Positions 1 through 6,219 of a stretch of 7,037 bases of DNA are shown in pieces; position 1 is the stretch's first letter; each line of letters begins with the position of its first letter. The notes below the pieces were generated by a model that saw only the letters and a program-made list of their open reading frames with translations, ran no database searches and was not told the DNA's origin. The DNA comes from an uncultured Alphaproteobacteria bacterium (GTDB lineage Bacteria; Pseudomonadota; Alphaproteobacteria; Reyranellales; Reyranellaceae), in contig CAIYWM010000042.1 of NCBI GenBank assembly GCA_903929895.1, positions 1 to 7,037 on the forward strand. The letters run 5' to 3'. The position numbers and the translations under genes are program-made.

Positions 1-147
1 ATGCGCCACCATGGGCCGGCCCGCGAGCAGCCGCAGGGGCTTCAGCGCGCCCGGTCCCATGCGTCGCCCCTCGCCGCCGGCCAGCACCACGCCGACGACC
101 GCTCCGCTGCGCACGGGCCCGAATTTTTGCAACGCTTTCGTCCTCAT
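1..147 (-). CDS. mobA: MobA-like molybdenum cofactor guanylyltransferase, N-terminal fragment
   Basis: The first 49 codons of a minus-strand gene that leaves the window at base 1. The product would transfer GMP from GTP to molybdopterin in the cytoplasm to form the guanine dinucleotide cofactor. Visible evidence is the nucleotide-binding signature of this glycosyltransferase-A-fold family: hydrophobic strand GVVLAGG (residues 19-25), then EGRRMG (26-31), a lysine at 36 and a LAGRPM segment (41-46), in the order and spacing of MobA. The ATG at 147 has no clear Shine-Dalgarno sequence. A GTG at codon 12 would put the signature nearer the N-terminus, as in E. coli MobA, so the start is uncertain. 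Only the N-terminus is seen, so a related sugar-phosphate or MocA-like nucleotidyltransferase is possible. The gene is divergent from the hydratase gene, with 47 bp between the starts. Confidence 0.72.
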   Translation of the reverse strand, partial: MRTKALQKFGPVRSGAVVGVVLAGGEGRRMGPGALKPLRLLAGRPMVAH

Positions 148-194
148 GGTGGCACTATGCGACGATGAAGAAATCAAGCAAGGGGGAGCCTCCA
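148..194. promoter_or_regulatory. Short divergent intergenic region between mobA-like gene and hydratase gene
   Basis: These 47 bp separate two divergent start codons, so promoters for both genes must lie here or extend into the 5' coding ends. The flanking stretch around 121-140 is locally AT-rich, but I could not find a -35/-10 pair with acceptable spacing on either strand. The clearest signal is the hydratase ribosome binding site at the right edge. Assigned from gene arrangement rather than from a recognised promoter motif. Confidence 0.35.
181..188 (+). promoter_or_regulatory. Ribosome binding site deciding the hydratase start
   Basis: AGGGGGAG lies 6 bases before the ATG at 195, an optimal Shine-Dalgarno position. 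It settles the start at 195 rather than the in-frame ATG at 165, which has no such site and would place this motif inside the coding region. The same 8-mer precedes the FAD oxidoreductase gene at 4050-4057. Confidence 0.8.
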
Positions 195-995
195 ATGACG
201 TTCAGCATCGCCAAGGCCGCAACGTGGCTGCATCAGGTCGACAAGGCGCGCGCCGTGGTTGGGTGGTGGCCGGAACGGTTCGCGACGGACGACGAACGCC
301 TCGCCTACAAGGTCCAGGACGCCTTCCTGAAGAAGCAGGTCGTCAAGCAGGGTCCGCTCGTCGGCTACAAGATCGCACTGACATCGCCGCAGATCCTGGC
401 GCAGACCGGGTTGAAGGGTCCGGCCTACGGACCGATCCGCAAGAAGCGCGTATTCGAGCACAAGGCGACGGTCCGCGCCGACCGCTGGACGCGACTGGGC
501 GCCGAACTCGAGATCATCCTGATCGTGAACGCGGACGTTCCGGCGCCGAAGGGCAAGTCCTACGACCGGGACTCGATCGCACAGTATGTCGGCGAAGCGC
601 GCGCCGGCTTCGAACTGATCGAGGACCGCGGCGCCGACTACAGCCGCCTCGCCGTCAATCCGCTGATCATGGATGCCGGCTGGAACGGCGGCTCGCTGCT
701 GGCAAAGCCCAACAAGGATTGGACGAAGCTCGATCTCGGCAACCTGAACGGCTCGGTCTCCTTCGACGGCAAGGTCGTGCGCGAGGGCCATTCAGGCGAC
801 GTGCTGGGCCATTGCTACAATTCGCTCGCATGGCTGGCGAACAAACTCGGTGAACACGGCAAGCGCCTGAAGAAGGGCATGATCGTCTCGTCGGGCAGCA
901 TGGTCGCCTGCCAGTTCGTGCCACCGGGCAGCACCGCCACCGGCAGGATCGAGGGACTGGGCGAGGTGACGCTCAAGTACGAGTTGCCTAAGTAG
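195..995 (+). CDS. 2-keto-4-pentenoate hydratase-type protein (FAH superfamily)
   Basis: A 266-residue cytoplasmic enzyme, the usual length for the COG3971/MhpD group. Known members add water to 2-hydroxypenta-2,4-dienoate, or decarboxylate related 4-oxalocrotonates, in meta-cleavage of aromatic compounds, using a divalent metal. Visible hallmarks are GYKIALTS (57-64) with the conserved lysine K59, the GPAYGPI loop (75-81), the metal-ligand pair E104 and E106 in GAELEI, a further conserved acidic site E140 in FELIEDR, and a late GMIVSSGSM segment (228-236). No other aromatic catabolism gene is next to it, so the true substrate is unknown and it may be a stand-alone family member with a housekeeping or detoxifying role. 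It ends 6 bp from the convergent pdeM gene, and I see no terminator hairpin between them. Family assignment is firm; substrate is not. Confidence 0.88.
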   Translation: MTFSIAKAATWLHQVDKARAVVGWWPERFATDDERLAYKVQDAFLKKQVVKQGPLVGYKIALTSPQILAQTGLKGPAYGPIRKKRVFEHKATVRADRWTRLGAELEIILIVNADVPAPKGKSYDRDSIAQYVGEARAGFELIEDRGADYSRLAVNPLIMDAGWNGGSLLAKPNKDWTKLDLGNLNGSVSFDGKVVREGHSGDVLGHCYNSLAWLANKLGEHGKRLKKGMIVSSGSMVACQFVPPGSTATGRIEGLGEVTLKYELPK

Positions 996-1001
996 AGACG
1001 G

Positions 1002-1697
1002 CTATCTGAAGGTCACGTCGGGCCGGAGCTGCCGCCACGACAGGCGGCGCACCACCTCTCGACCGACCACCAGCGCATCGTAGTCGTCGGGGAAGAGCTG
1101 CGCGATCGCCGGGTCGAGCGCGTTGAGACCGCCGGCATAGGCGCCGAATGCCGGGAGGATGAGGCGTCTCCCGTCGGTGAGGAAGCAACGCCGCCGCAAT
1201 CCACGCCCTCGCACAGTGAGTGCCGCAACCGGATGGTAGTGGCCCGAGACTTCTCCATCGGCGGGCCCGAACAGCGCCTCGTGCCGGAACACCAGCGGCC
1301 CCGCCTTGATTTCCTCGGCGACCTCCCCCCAGCCGGACGGGGGCGGCGCGGGATCGTGATTGCCGGCGATCCATACGAAGCGCGTACGTGATGCGAGCCG
1401 CTCGATCTCACCTCGGTCCTCATCCGAAATGCGCTCGATCGCTGCGCGATCATGGAAAGAGTCGCCCAGGCAAACGACGGTGAGCGGTTGCACGGCATCG
1501 ATCAGCGCCGCCAGCGCCCCCAGCGTTTGGCGCGTGTCGTAGCGCGGCAGCAACTTGCGAGCGTTGACCGCATAGGACGAGCCTTTCTCCAGATGGAGAT
1601 CCGCGACCGCCAGCAGCCGCTCCGCCGGCCAGTGCAATGCGCCTATCGGCAACGCTTCGAGCGGTTCTCCCGCGCAGATGAACTCAAGTCGGTTCAT
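1002..1697 (-). CDS. pdeM: PdeM, DNA ligase-associated-type metallophosphoesterase
   Basis: A 231-residue cytoplasmic calcineurin-like phosphoesterase of the COG1407/PdeM type, thought to act as a DNA nuclease or phosphodiesterase in a damage response with an Lhr-type helicase, an ATP-dependent ligase and an exonuclease-like protein. All metal-binding motifs are present in order: D33-L-H35 in ADLHLEKGSSYA, GDSFHD (78-83), GNHD (112-115), H139 in FRHE and GHYHP (152-156). The family-typical LPAFGAYAGGLN segment is at 181-192. The start at 1697 is chosen because the family begins just before this first strand and a GGGG-rich stretch precedes it; an upstream ATG at 1805 would add 36 unlikely residues and overlap the divergent gene's start. 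Unusually, the helicase and ligase partners are not beside it here: neighbours are a hydratase and an envelope protein. Identification is strong; activity is inferred from the family. Confidence 0.92.
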   Translation of the reverse strand: MNRLEFICAGEPLEALPIGALHWPAERLLAVADLHLEKGSSYAVNARKLLPRYDTRQTLGALAALIDAVQPLTVVCLGDSFHDRAAIERISDEDRGEIERLASRTRFVWIAGNHDPAPPPSGWGEVAEEIKAGPLVFRHEALFGPADGEVSGHYHPVAALTVRGRGLRRRCFLTDGRRLILPAFGAYAGGLNALDPAIAQLFPDDYDALVVGREVVRRLSWRQLRPDVTFR

Positions 1698-1799
1698 GAC
1701 CCCACGGGATCCGAGCCCCGCCAGAATCCTGCCACGATCTCTCGTAATTTCATGCGAAGCACGATTGACCCGATACAGGCCCGTCCGCAAGGTGGAGTG
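1698..1799. promoter_or_regulatory. Divergent intergenic region between pdeM and the EipB-like gene
   Basis: About 100 bp between two divergent starts, so it must supply promoters for pdeM leftward and the DUF1849 gene rightward. It is less GC-rich than its surroundings around 1740-1778. A TTGACC hexamer at 1765-1770 resembles a -35 element, but there is no good -10 at 16-18 bp before the start at 1800, so I do not call a specific promoter. A purine-rich AAGGTGGAG stretch at 1789-1797 serves as the ribosome binding region of the rightward gene. I saw no operator palindrome. Confidence 0.4.
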
Positions 1800-2591
1800 A
1801 TGCATCGTCTAGTGTGTTTCGTCCTTGTCGCGTTCCTGTGGGGGCCGCCGTTGGCCTTCGCGCAGATGCAACCGCATCGCGCAGAGTACGTGCTGCGACT
1901 GGGCGCCGCCGCCAATGCGCCGCGCATCGGCACCGCGATCCACGATCTTTCGCAGGATTGCGCCGGCTGGCACCTCAAGCGCGACATCGCGACCGAGATC
2001 GCACTGACGGCCTCATGGAAGATGAGCCTGTCCTCCAGGCTCGATGCCGAGGAGCCCCGCAGCGGCAACAGCCTCAAGTACCAGACCACGCAGGTGCAGA
2101 ACGGCAACAAGCGCGAGACGAAGGGCCGCGTCCAACGCGCGCAGGGCGAGCTGCGCGCCGAAATCGCAATGGCAGGCGCTCAGCCCTCCCAGTTCTTCCT
2201 GCCTTTCGCCACGTTGATGCCGGTCGCCGCCATCGATCACCTGACCGAACGGCTCCGCGCCAACGCCGCCTCATTTCCGGCCCTGATGTTCGATCCCGAG
2301 GTGATGGGGGACGGATTCCTGATCGACGTGACGCAGCTGGAAGATGGTCGCCTGCGGGCGTCCCGGCCTACGGACAAGCCCGTCGCCACGCCGAATGGCA
2401 AGTCATGGCCGGTGTTCATGACCTTCACCCGCGGTCGCGACCAGGCCCAGCGCCCGCTCTTTTCCGTGACGGCCCAGGTCTTCGAGAATGGCGTCCTCGA
2501 CCGGCTCACCGTCGATACCGGCCTGCTCACGGTCACCGCCGATCTCCAGAGCCTCGAGATGCGGCCAGCGCCCAACTGCCCCCGCTCCTGA
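1800..2591 (+). CDS. EipB-like periplasmic envelope integrity protein (DUF1849)
   Basis: A 263-residue secreted protein matching DUF1849, whose studied member EipB of Brucella is a periplasmic beta-spiral protein needed for envelope integrity. Residues 1-21 form a signal peptide: basic R3, a hydrophobic core (4-20) and an AFA cleavage site before Q22. The mature protein opens with PHRAEYVLRL (25-34), a typical family start, and continues with polar, beta-rich sequence including a KYQTTQVQNG segment (93-102). C54 and C260 are the only cysteines of the mature chain and match the position of the EipB disulfide, one near the N-terminus and one near the C-terminus. C6 lies in the signal peptide. 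The ATG at 1800 is chosen because it directly begins the signal peptide and follows a purine-rich site. Longer upstream extensions would overlap pdeM. It is 40 bp upstream of the photolyase gene. Family call fairly strong, precise role inferred. Confidence 0.85.
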   Translation: MHRLVCFVLVAFLWGPPLAFAQMQPHRAEYVLRLGAAANAPRIGTAIHDLSQDCAGWHLKRDIATEIALTASWKMSLSSRLDAEEPRSGNSLKYQTTQVQNGNKRETKGRVQRAQGELRAEIAMAGAQPSQFFLPFATLMPVAAIDHLTERLRANAASFPALMFDPEVMGDGFLIDVTQLEDGRLRASRPTDKPVATPNGKSWPVFMTFTRGRDQAQRPLFSVTAQVFENGVLDRLTVDTGLLTVTADLQSLEMRPAPNCPRS

Positions 2592-2631
2592 CACGGTCGC
2601 CGTTGGTCATCCGTTCGCCAGACGTGTGCGT

Positions 2632-4041
2632 ATGTCGCACATGTCGGTTTCGATCGTCTGGTTCCGTAACGACCTTCGCCTTTCGGATAATCCCGCGCTG
2701 ACCAAAGCGCTGGAGTCGGGGCATGCGGTCGTGCCGGTTTTCGTGCTGGACGGGGAAACCGACGGCGTCAGGCCGCCGGGCGCCGCCTCGCGTTGGTGGC
2801 TGCACCACAGCTTGCAGGCACTCGACTCGTCCCTCCGCCGACTGGGATCGCGCCTTATCGTGCGTCGGGGGCCGGCCGCGCAGGTGCTGGGCGAACTCGT
2901 GACAGAGTGCGGGGCTGCGTCGGTCTTCTGGAACCGCGCTTACGACCGGGGCTGCCGCGAGCGCGATACGCGCCTGAAGAAGGCGCTGGCCGACCGGGGC
3001 GTAGCGGTCGAGAGCTTCAAGGCGAACCTGCTGTTCGAGCCCTGGGAAGTCACCACACAGAGCGGTGATGCTTTCAAGGTCTTCACCCCCTTCTGGCGAG
3101 CCTGCCGCGCGGCACCACCGCCAGCTGCTACGCTGCCTGCCCCCAAGAGTCTGACGGCCCCAAAGTCCTGGCCGGCCAGCGAATCGCTCGTCTCTTGGCG
3201 CCTGCTGCCGACCTCACCCGACTGGGCAGGCGGAATACGTGCCGCCTGGACACCCGGTGAGGACGGCGCGCAGCAGCGGCTCACATCATTCCTCGACGAC
3301 GCGCTCGAGGACTATCGCGACGCGCGCGACCTCCCGGCGGTAGAAGGAACTTCCCGCCTGTCCCCGCATCTCGCCTTCGGGGAGATTTCCCCCCGCCAGA
3401 TCTGGCAGGCCGCGATGACGCAGGGAGCCTCGGCCGCAACGGAGAAATTCCTCTCGGAAGTGGGCTGGCGAGAATTCGCCTACCACCTCCTCTTCCACAA
3501 CGGCGACCTGGCGGAACGCAACTTCCGGCCCGAGTTCGATGCGTTTCCGTGGGCCGATCCGCAAGAAGCACTGGTGGCCTGGCAGGGTGGGCGGACGGGC
3601 TATCCCATCGTCGACGCCGGGATGCGCGAACTCTGGGCGACCGGATGGATGCACAACCGCGTGCGCATGATCGCGGCGTCGTTCCTGACCAAGGACCTGC
3701 TCATCGACTGGCGTCAGGGAGAGCGCTGGTTCTGGGATACGCTGGTCGACGCCGATCTCGCGAACAACGCGACCGGCTGGCAGTGGGTCGCCGGCTGCGG
3801 CGCCGATGCGGCCCCCTACTTTCGTGTCTTCAATCCCGTCCTCCAGGGCGAGAAATTCGATCCCGACGGGGACTATGTCCGGCACTGGGTACCCGAACTC
3901 GCCCACCTGCCCAACGACACGATTCATCGTCCATGGGCAGCGGCTGTGCCGGCCCACGTGTACCCGGAGCAGATCGTGGAGCACGGCGCCGCCCGGAATC
4001 GGGCACTGGCCGCCTTCCAATCCATCAAGAAATCAGCTTAG
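2632..4041 (+). CDS. phrB: Class I deoxyribodipyrimidine (CPD) photolyase
   Basis: A 469-residue FAD enzyme that uses blue/near-UV light to split cyclobutane pyrimidine dimers. The N-terminal alpha/beta antenna domain starts with SIVWFRNDLRLSDNPAL (7-23). A Pro/Ala-rich linker (160-185) joins it to the helical FAD domain. FAD and substrate residues match E. coli PhrB: Y228, TSRLS (240-244), E276, W279 and R280 in SEVGWREF, N342 and M346 in HNRVRM, D373 and D375, and N379. The electron-transfer tryptophan triad is intact (W307, W360, W383). N379 argues for photolyase rather than a plant cryptochrome. The antenna cofactor cannot be told. No clear Shine-Dalgarno site exists; the ATG at 2641 gives an N-terminus closer to E. 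coli PhrB and is an alternative start. It heads a tight rightward gene block with an FAD oxidoreductase, DUF1365 and a Cfa-like enzyme. Confidence 0.95.
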   Translation: MSHMSVSIVWFRNDLRLSDNPALTKALESGHAVVPVFVLDGETDGVRPPGAASRWWLHHSLQALDSSLRRLGSRLIVRRGPAAQVLGELVTECGAASVFWNRAYDRGCRERDTRLKKALADRGVAVESFKANLLFEPWEVTTQSGDAFKVFTPFWRACRAAPPPAATLPAPKSLTAPKSWPASESLVSWRLLPTSPDWAGGIRAAWTPGEDGAQQRLTSFLDDALEDYRDARDLPAVEGTSRLSPHLAFGEISPRQIWQAAMTQGASAATEKFLSEVGWREFAYHLLFHNGDLAERNFRPEFDAFPWADPQEALVAWQGGRTGYPIVDAGMRELWATGWMHNRVRMIAASFLTKDLLIDWRQGERWFWDTLVDADLANNATGWQWVAGCGADAAPYFRVFNPVLQGEKFDPDGDYVRHWVPELAHLPNDTIHRPWAAAVPAHVYPEQIVEHGAARNRALAAFQSIKKSA

Positions 4042-4049
4042 AAGCATCC

Positions 4050-4057
4050 AGGGGGAG
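4050..4057 (+). promoter_or_regulatory. Ribosome binding site of the FAD oxidoreductase gene
   Basis: AGGGGGAG sits 8 bases before the ATG at 4066, inside the 24-bp gap after the photolyase stop codon. It is the strongest translation signal in the rightward block and fixes the start. It suggests efficient independent initiation of this gene, in contrast with the weakly marked starts of its neighbours. Confidence 0.78.
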
Positions 4058-4065
4058 CTTTCGGA

Positions 4066-5433
4066 ATGAAAATCGCCGTCATCGGCGCCGGCGTGTCCGG
4101 TCTTGGGGCCGCCTGGCTCCTCAGCCGCAGCCACGACGTGGTCGTCTACGAACGGGAGAACCGCTTCGGCGGACACTCCTGCACGGTCGAAGCGCCGACG
4201 AAGCAGGGGCGCCTGCCGGTCGATGTCGGATTCATCGTCTTCAACGAGCGCAACTATCCCAATCTCATTGCCCTGTTCGACCATCTCGGCGTGCCCACCG
4301 AACCGTCGGACATGTCCTTCGCCGTCAGCCTCGATGACGGCGGGTTCGAATATGCAAGCTCCTTCGCCGGCTACTTCGCCCAGCGGCGCAACCTGGCCCG
4401 CCCCTCCTTCCTGCGCATGACGCACGACATCCTGCGTTTCAACCGCATGGCGCCGCAGCTTCTCGACAAGGCCGAGGATCTCGACTTCACCATCGGCGAC
4501 TTCATCGAAGAGGCGGGCTTCGGCCGTGCGTTCCGCGACCGCTATCTCGTGCCGATGGCCGCCTGCATCTGGTCGACGCCGACCGGACGCATGCTCGATT
4601 ATCCTGCACAGACGTTCGCCCGGTTCTTCAACAATCACGGGCTCCTGTCGATCGGCCGACAACTGCAGTGGCGCACGGTCAGCGGCGGCAGCCGCTCCTA
4701 TGTCGAGCGGCTCGTGGCGCCGCTGCGCGCCCGCGCGCGGCTGGCGACGCCGGCCAGCGCGGTCCGGCGCACGGCCCAAGGTGTGGAAGTGCGTGACGCG
4801 GGTGGTCACTGGGACCGCTTCGACCGGGTCGTGCTCGCCTGCCATGCCGACCAGGCGCTTTCCCTTCTTGCCGACGCCGACGAGAGGGAGCGCGACCTGC
4901 TGGGCCGCTTCGCCTACTCTACGAACGAGGTTTGGCTGCACGGGGACGAGAGCCTGATGCCGAAGCGCCGCAGCGCCTGGGCGAGCTGGAACTACGTTGC
5001 CGACAGCAGCAGCCAGGACAACAACGTCAGCGTGACCTACTGGATGAATCGCCTGCAGAACCTACCCGACAGCGCGCCGCTCTTCGTCTCCGTGAACCCG
5101 GGTCGAGTACCAACGCCGGCGGCGGCGCATTCCCGCTTCTCGTTCGAGCATCCGATGTACGACGCGGCCGCCATCCGCGCACAGCGCGATCTGCATCGCA
5201 TCCAGGGCGTGCGCGACACCTACTTCTGCGGCAGTTACTGCGGGTACGGATTCCACGAAGACGCGCTTTCGGCCGGCCTCGACGTCGCCGAGCAGCTCGG
5301 CGTCCATCGGCCCTGGCCGCGTCCCGACGAGCACCGCCGGATCGGCGATCCGCCGCGCGTCGTGGCCGACAGGCCCGCCATCCCGCCGCTGCCGATTCCG
5401 GTCGCAGCGCGGGTCGCGACGGAAACGACGTGA
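4066..5433 (+). CDS. FAD-dependent amine oxidase-like oxidoreductase (COG2907 type)
   Basis: A 455-residue flavoprotein of the predicted NAD/FAD-binding group COG2907. The N-terminal Rossmann motif is GAGVSG (7-12), with E29 placed to bind the adenosine ribose, followed by RFGGHSCTV (33-41) and the family-typical VDVGFIVFNERNYP (52-65). The C-terminal flavin-contacting motif is CGSYCGYGFHEDAL (388-401). The last 35 or so residues are Pro/Arg-rich and probably disordered. Members of this family sit beside DUF1365 and Cfa-type genes and are thought to oxidise or desaturate acyl chains. In Rhodobacter a flavin amine oxidase-like protein in a related cluster is implicated in furan fatty acid synthesis (from memory, exact orthology not tested). 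No signal peptide or membrane helix is evident, so it would be cytoplasmic or membrane-peripheral. Its stop overlaps the next gene's GTG start by 4 bp. Family strong, substrate inferred. Confidence 0.9.
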   Translation: MKIAVIGAGVSGLGAAWLLSRSHDVVVYERENRFGGHSCTVEAPTKQGRLPVDVGFIVFNERNYPNLIALFDHLGVPTEPSDMSFAVSLDDGGFEYASSFAGYFAQRRNLARPSFLRMTHDILRFNRMAPQLLDKAEDLDFTIGDFIEEAGFGRAFRDRYLVPMAACIWSTPTGRMLDYPAQTFARFFNNHGLLSIGRQLQWRTVSGGSRSYVERLVAPLRARARLATPASAVRRTAQGVEVRDAGGHWDRFDRVVLACHADQALSLLADADERERDLLGRFAYSTNEVWLHGDESLMPKRRSAWASWNYVADSSSQDNNVSVTYWMNRLQNLPDSAPLFVSVNPGRVPTPAAAHSRFSFEHPMYDAAAIRAQRDLHRIQGVRDTYFCGSYCGYGFHEDALSAGLDVAEQLGVHRPWPRPDEHRRIGDPPRVVADRPAIPPLPIPVAARVATETT

Positions 5434-6203
5434 GCGGCGCGTCCCCTCATTCGATCGTCGACGCCACCGTCGTGCATCGGCGGCTCAGGCCACGCGAGAA
5501 CGCGTTCCGATACAAGGTGGGCTATCTCTGCCTCGGCCTCGCTTCGCTCGAGAGTGCCGCCGGCCGATGGCTTAAGCTCGAGCGCCGCGGCGCCGTCTCC
5601 TTCCGTCGCGCCGACCATGGCGCGCGGGACGGTTCGGATCTCAAGGCCTGGCTGAAGGACATCCTCCAGCAGCAGGGCGTGCAAGACATCTGCGACGGCG
5701 AGGTCGTGCTGATGACCATGCCGCGCATGCTGGGCTACGTGTTCAATCCGGTGAGCTTCTGGTTCTGCAAAGACCGCACGGGCATTCTTCGGGCCGTCCT
5801 GTGCGAGGTCAACAACACGTTCGGCGAGAGCCATTGCTACCTCGTCCATCACGAGGACGGTGCGCCGATCGGGCCGGACCAGTGGCTCGAAGGCCGCAAG
5901 GTCTTCCACGTCTCCCCCTTCCTGCCGATCGAGGGCGGCTATCGCTTCCGCTTTCGGCTCGACGACGAGCGGGCCCATGTCGACGTGAACTACCATGACT
6001 CCCAGGGGCTGATGCTCGCCACCTCGGTCGGCGGCCGGCGCGAGCCGCTGGACGACCGCGGTGTCTTGCGGCGCTTTCTCGCAAACCCAACCATGACCAT
6101 TGGCGTCGTGGTTCGCATCCATTGGCAGGCCTTGCATCTGTGGCGGAAGCGGGCGAGATTTTACGCCAAGCCAGCACCGCCGTCGGAGCTCGTGACCCGC
6201 TGA
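5430..6203 (+). CDS. DUF1365 family protein of unknown function
   Basis: A 257-residue protein matching DUF1365 (COG3496), no biochemical function firmly established to my knowledge. Conserved landmarks in order: HRRLRPRENAFRY (16-28), H63-G-x-R-D-G (63-68), the MPRMLGYVFNPVSFWFC core (97-113), EVNNTFGESHCYL (126-138) and KVFHVSPFLPIEGGYRFRF (157-175), ending with an IHWQALHLW helix before a basic tail. The GTG at 5430 is chosen because it gives a normal family N-terminus and a 4-bp GTGA overlap with the preceding stop, typical of translational coupling; longer in-frame extensions run through the upstream gene. Its fixed partnership with FAD oxidoreductases and Cfa-type methyltransferases points to a shared lipid-modifying role. 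The conserved H and C residues could bind a metal or cofactor, but that is inference. Confidence 0.9.
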   Translation: MSGASPHSIVDATVVHRRLRPRENAFRYKVGYLCLGLASLESAAGRWLKLERRGAVSFRRADHGARDGSDLKAWLKDILQQQGVQDICDGEVVLMTMPRMLGYVFNPVSFWFCKDRTGILRAVLCEVNNTFGESHCYLVHHEDGAPIGPDQWLEGRKVFHVSPFLPIEGGYRFRFRLDDERAHVDVNYHDSQGLMLATSVGGRREPLDDRGVLRRFLANPTMTIGVVVRIHWQALHLWRKRARFYAKPAPPSELVTR

Positions 6204-6219
6204 CTTCCCTTCGGACCGC

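Noticed and set aside
11..853. A 280-codon plus-strand frame covering the mobA fragment and most of the hydratase
   Set aside because: Its Arg/Gly/Pro-rich product is the out-of-frame shadow of the hydratase, whose motifs and ribosome site are in another frame.
980..1010. Possible bidirectional terminator between the convergent hydratase and pdeM genes
   Set aside because: Only 6 bp separate the stops, and I found no convincing inverted repeat followed by T residues on either strand.
1452..1799. N-terminal extension of the EipB-like frame back to 1452
   Set aside because: This stretch is antisense to pdeM and would put the obvious signal peptide in the middle of the protein; the start at 1800 is far better.
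2607..2634. A possible ECF-sigma (RpoE-like) promoter: TCATCC, 16 bp, then CGTATG before the photolyase gene
   Set aside because: The upstream hexamer differs by one base from the TGATCC I recall for Rhodobacter RpoE, but the downstream part is poor and overlaps the ATG at 2632, leaving no room for a transcription start unless translation begins later.
3109..3190. Repeat-like APKS/PAPKS stretch in the photolyase
   Set aside because: It is a short, degenerate low-complexity interdomain linker, not a true repeat array, and photolyase linkers are commonly variable.
4033..4941. A 302-codon minus-strand frame opposite the FAD oxidoreductase
   Set aside because: The plus strand here carries clear Rossmann and flavin motifs; the antisense product shows no domain and no ribosome site.
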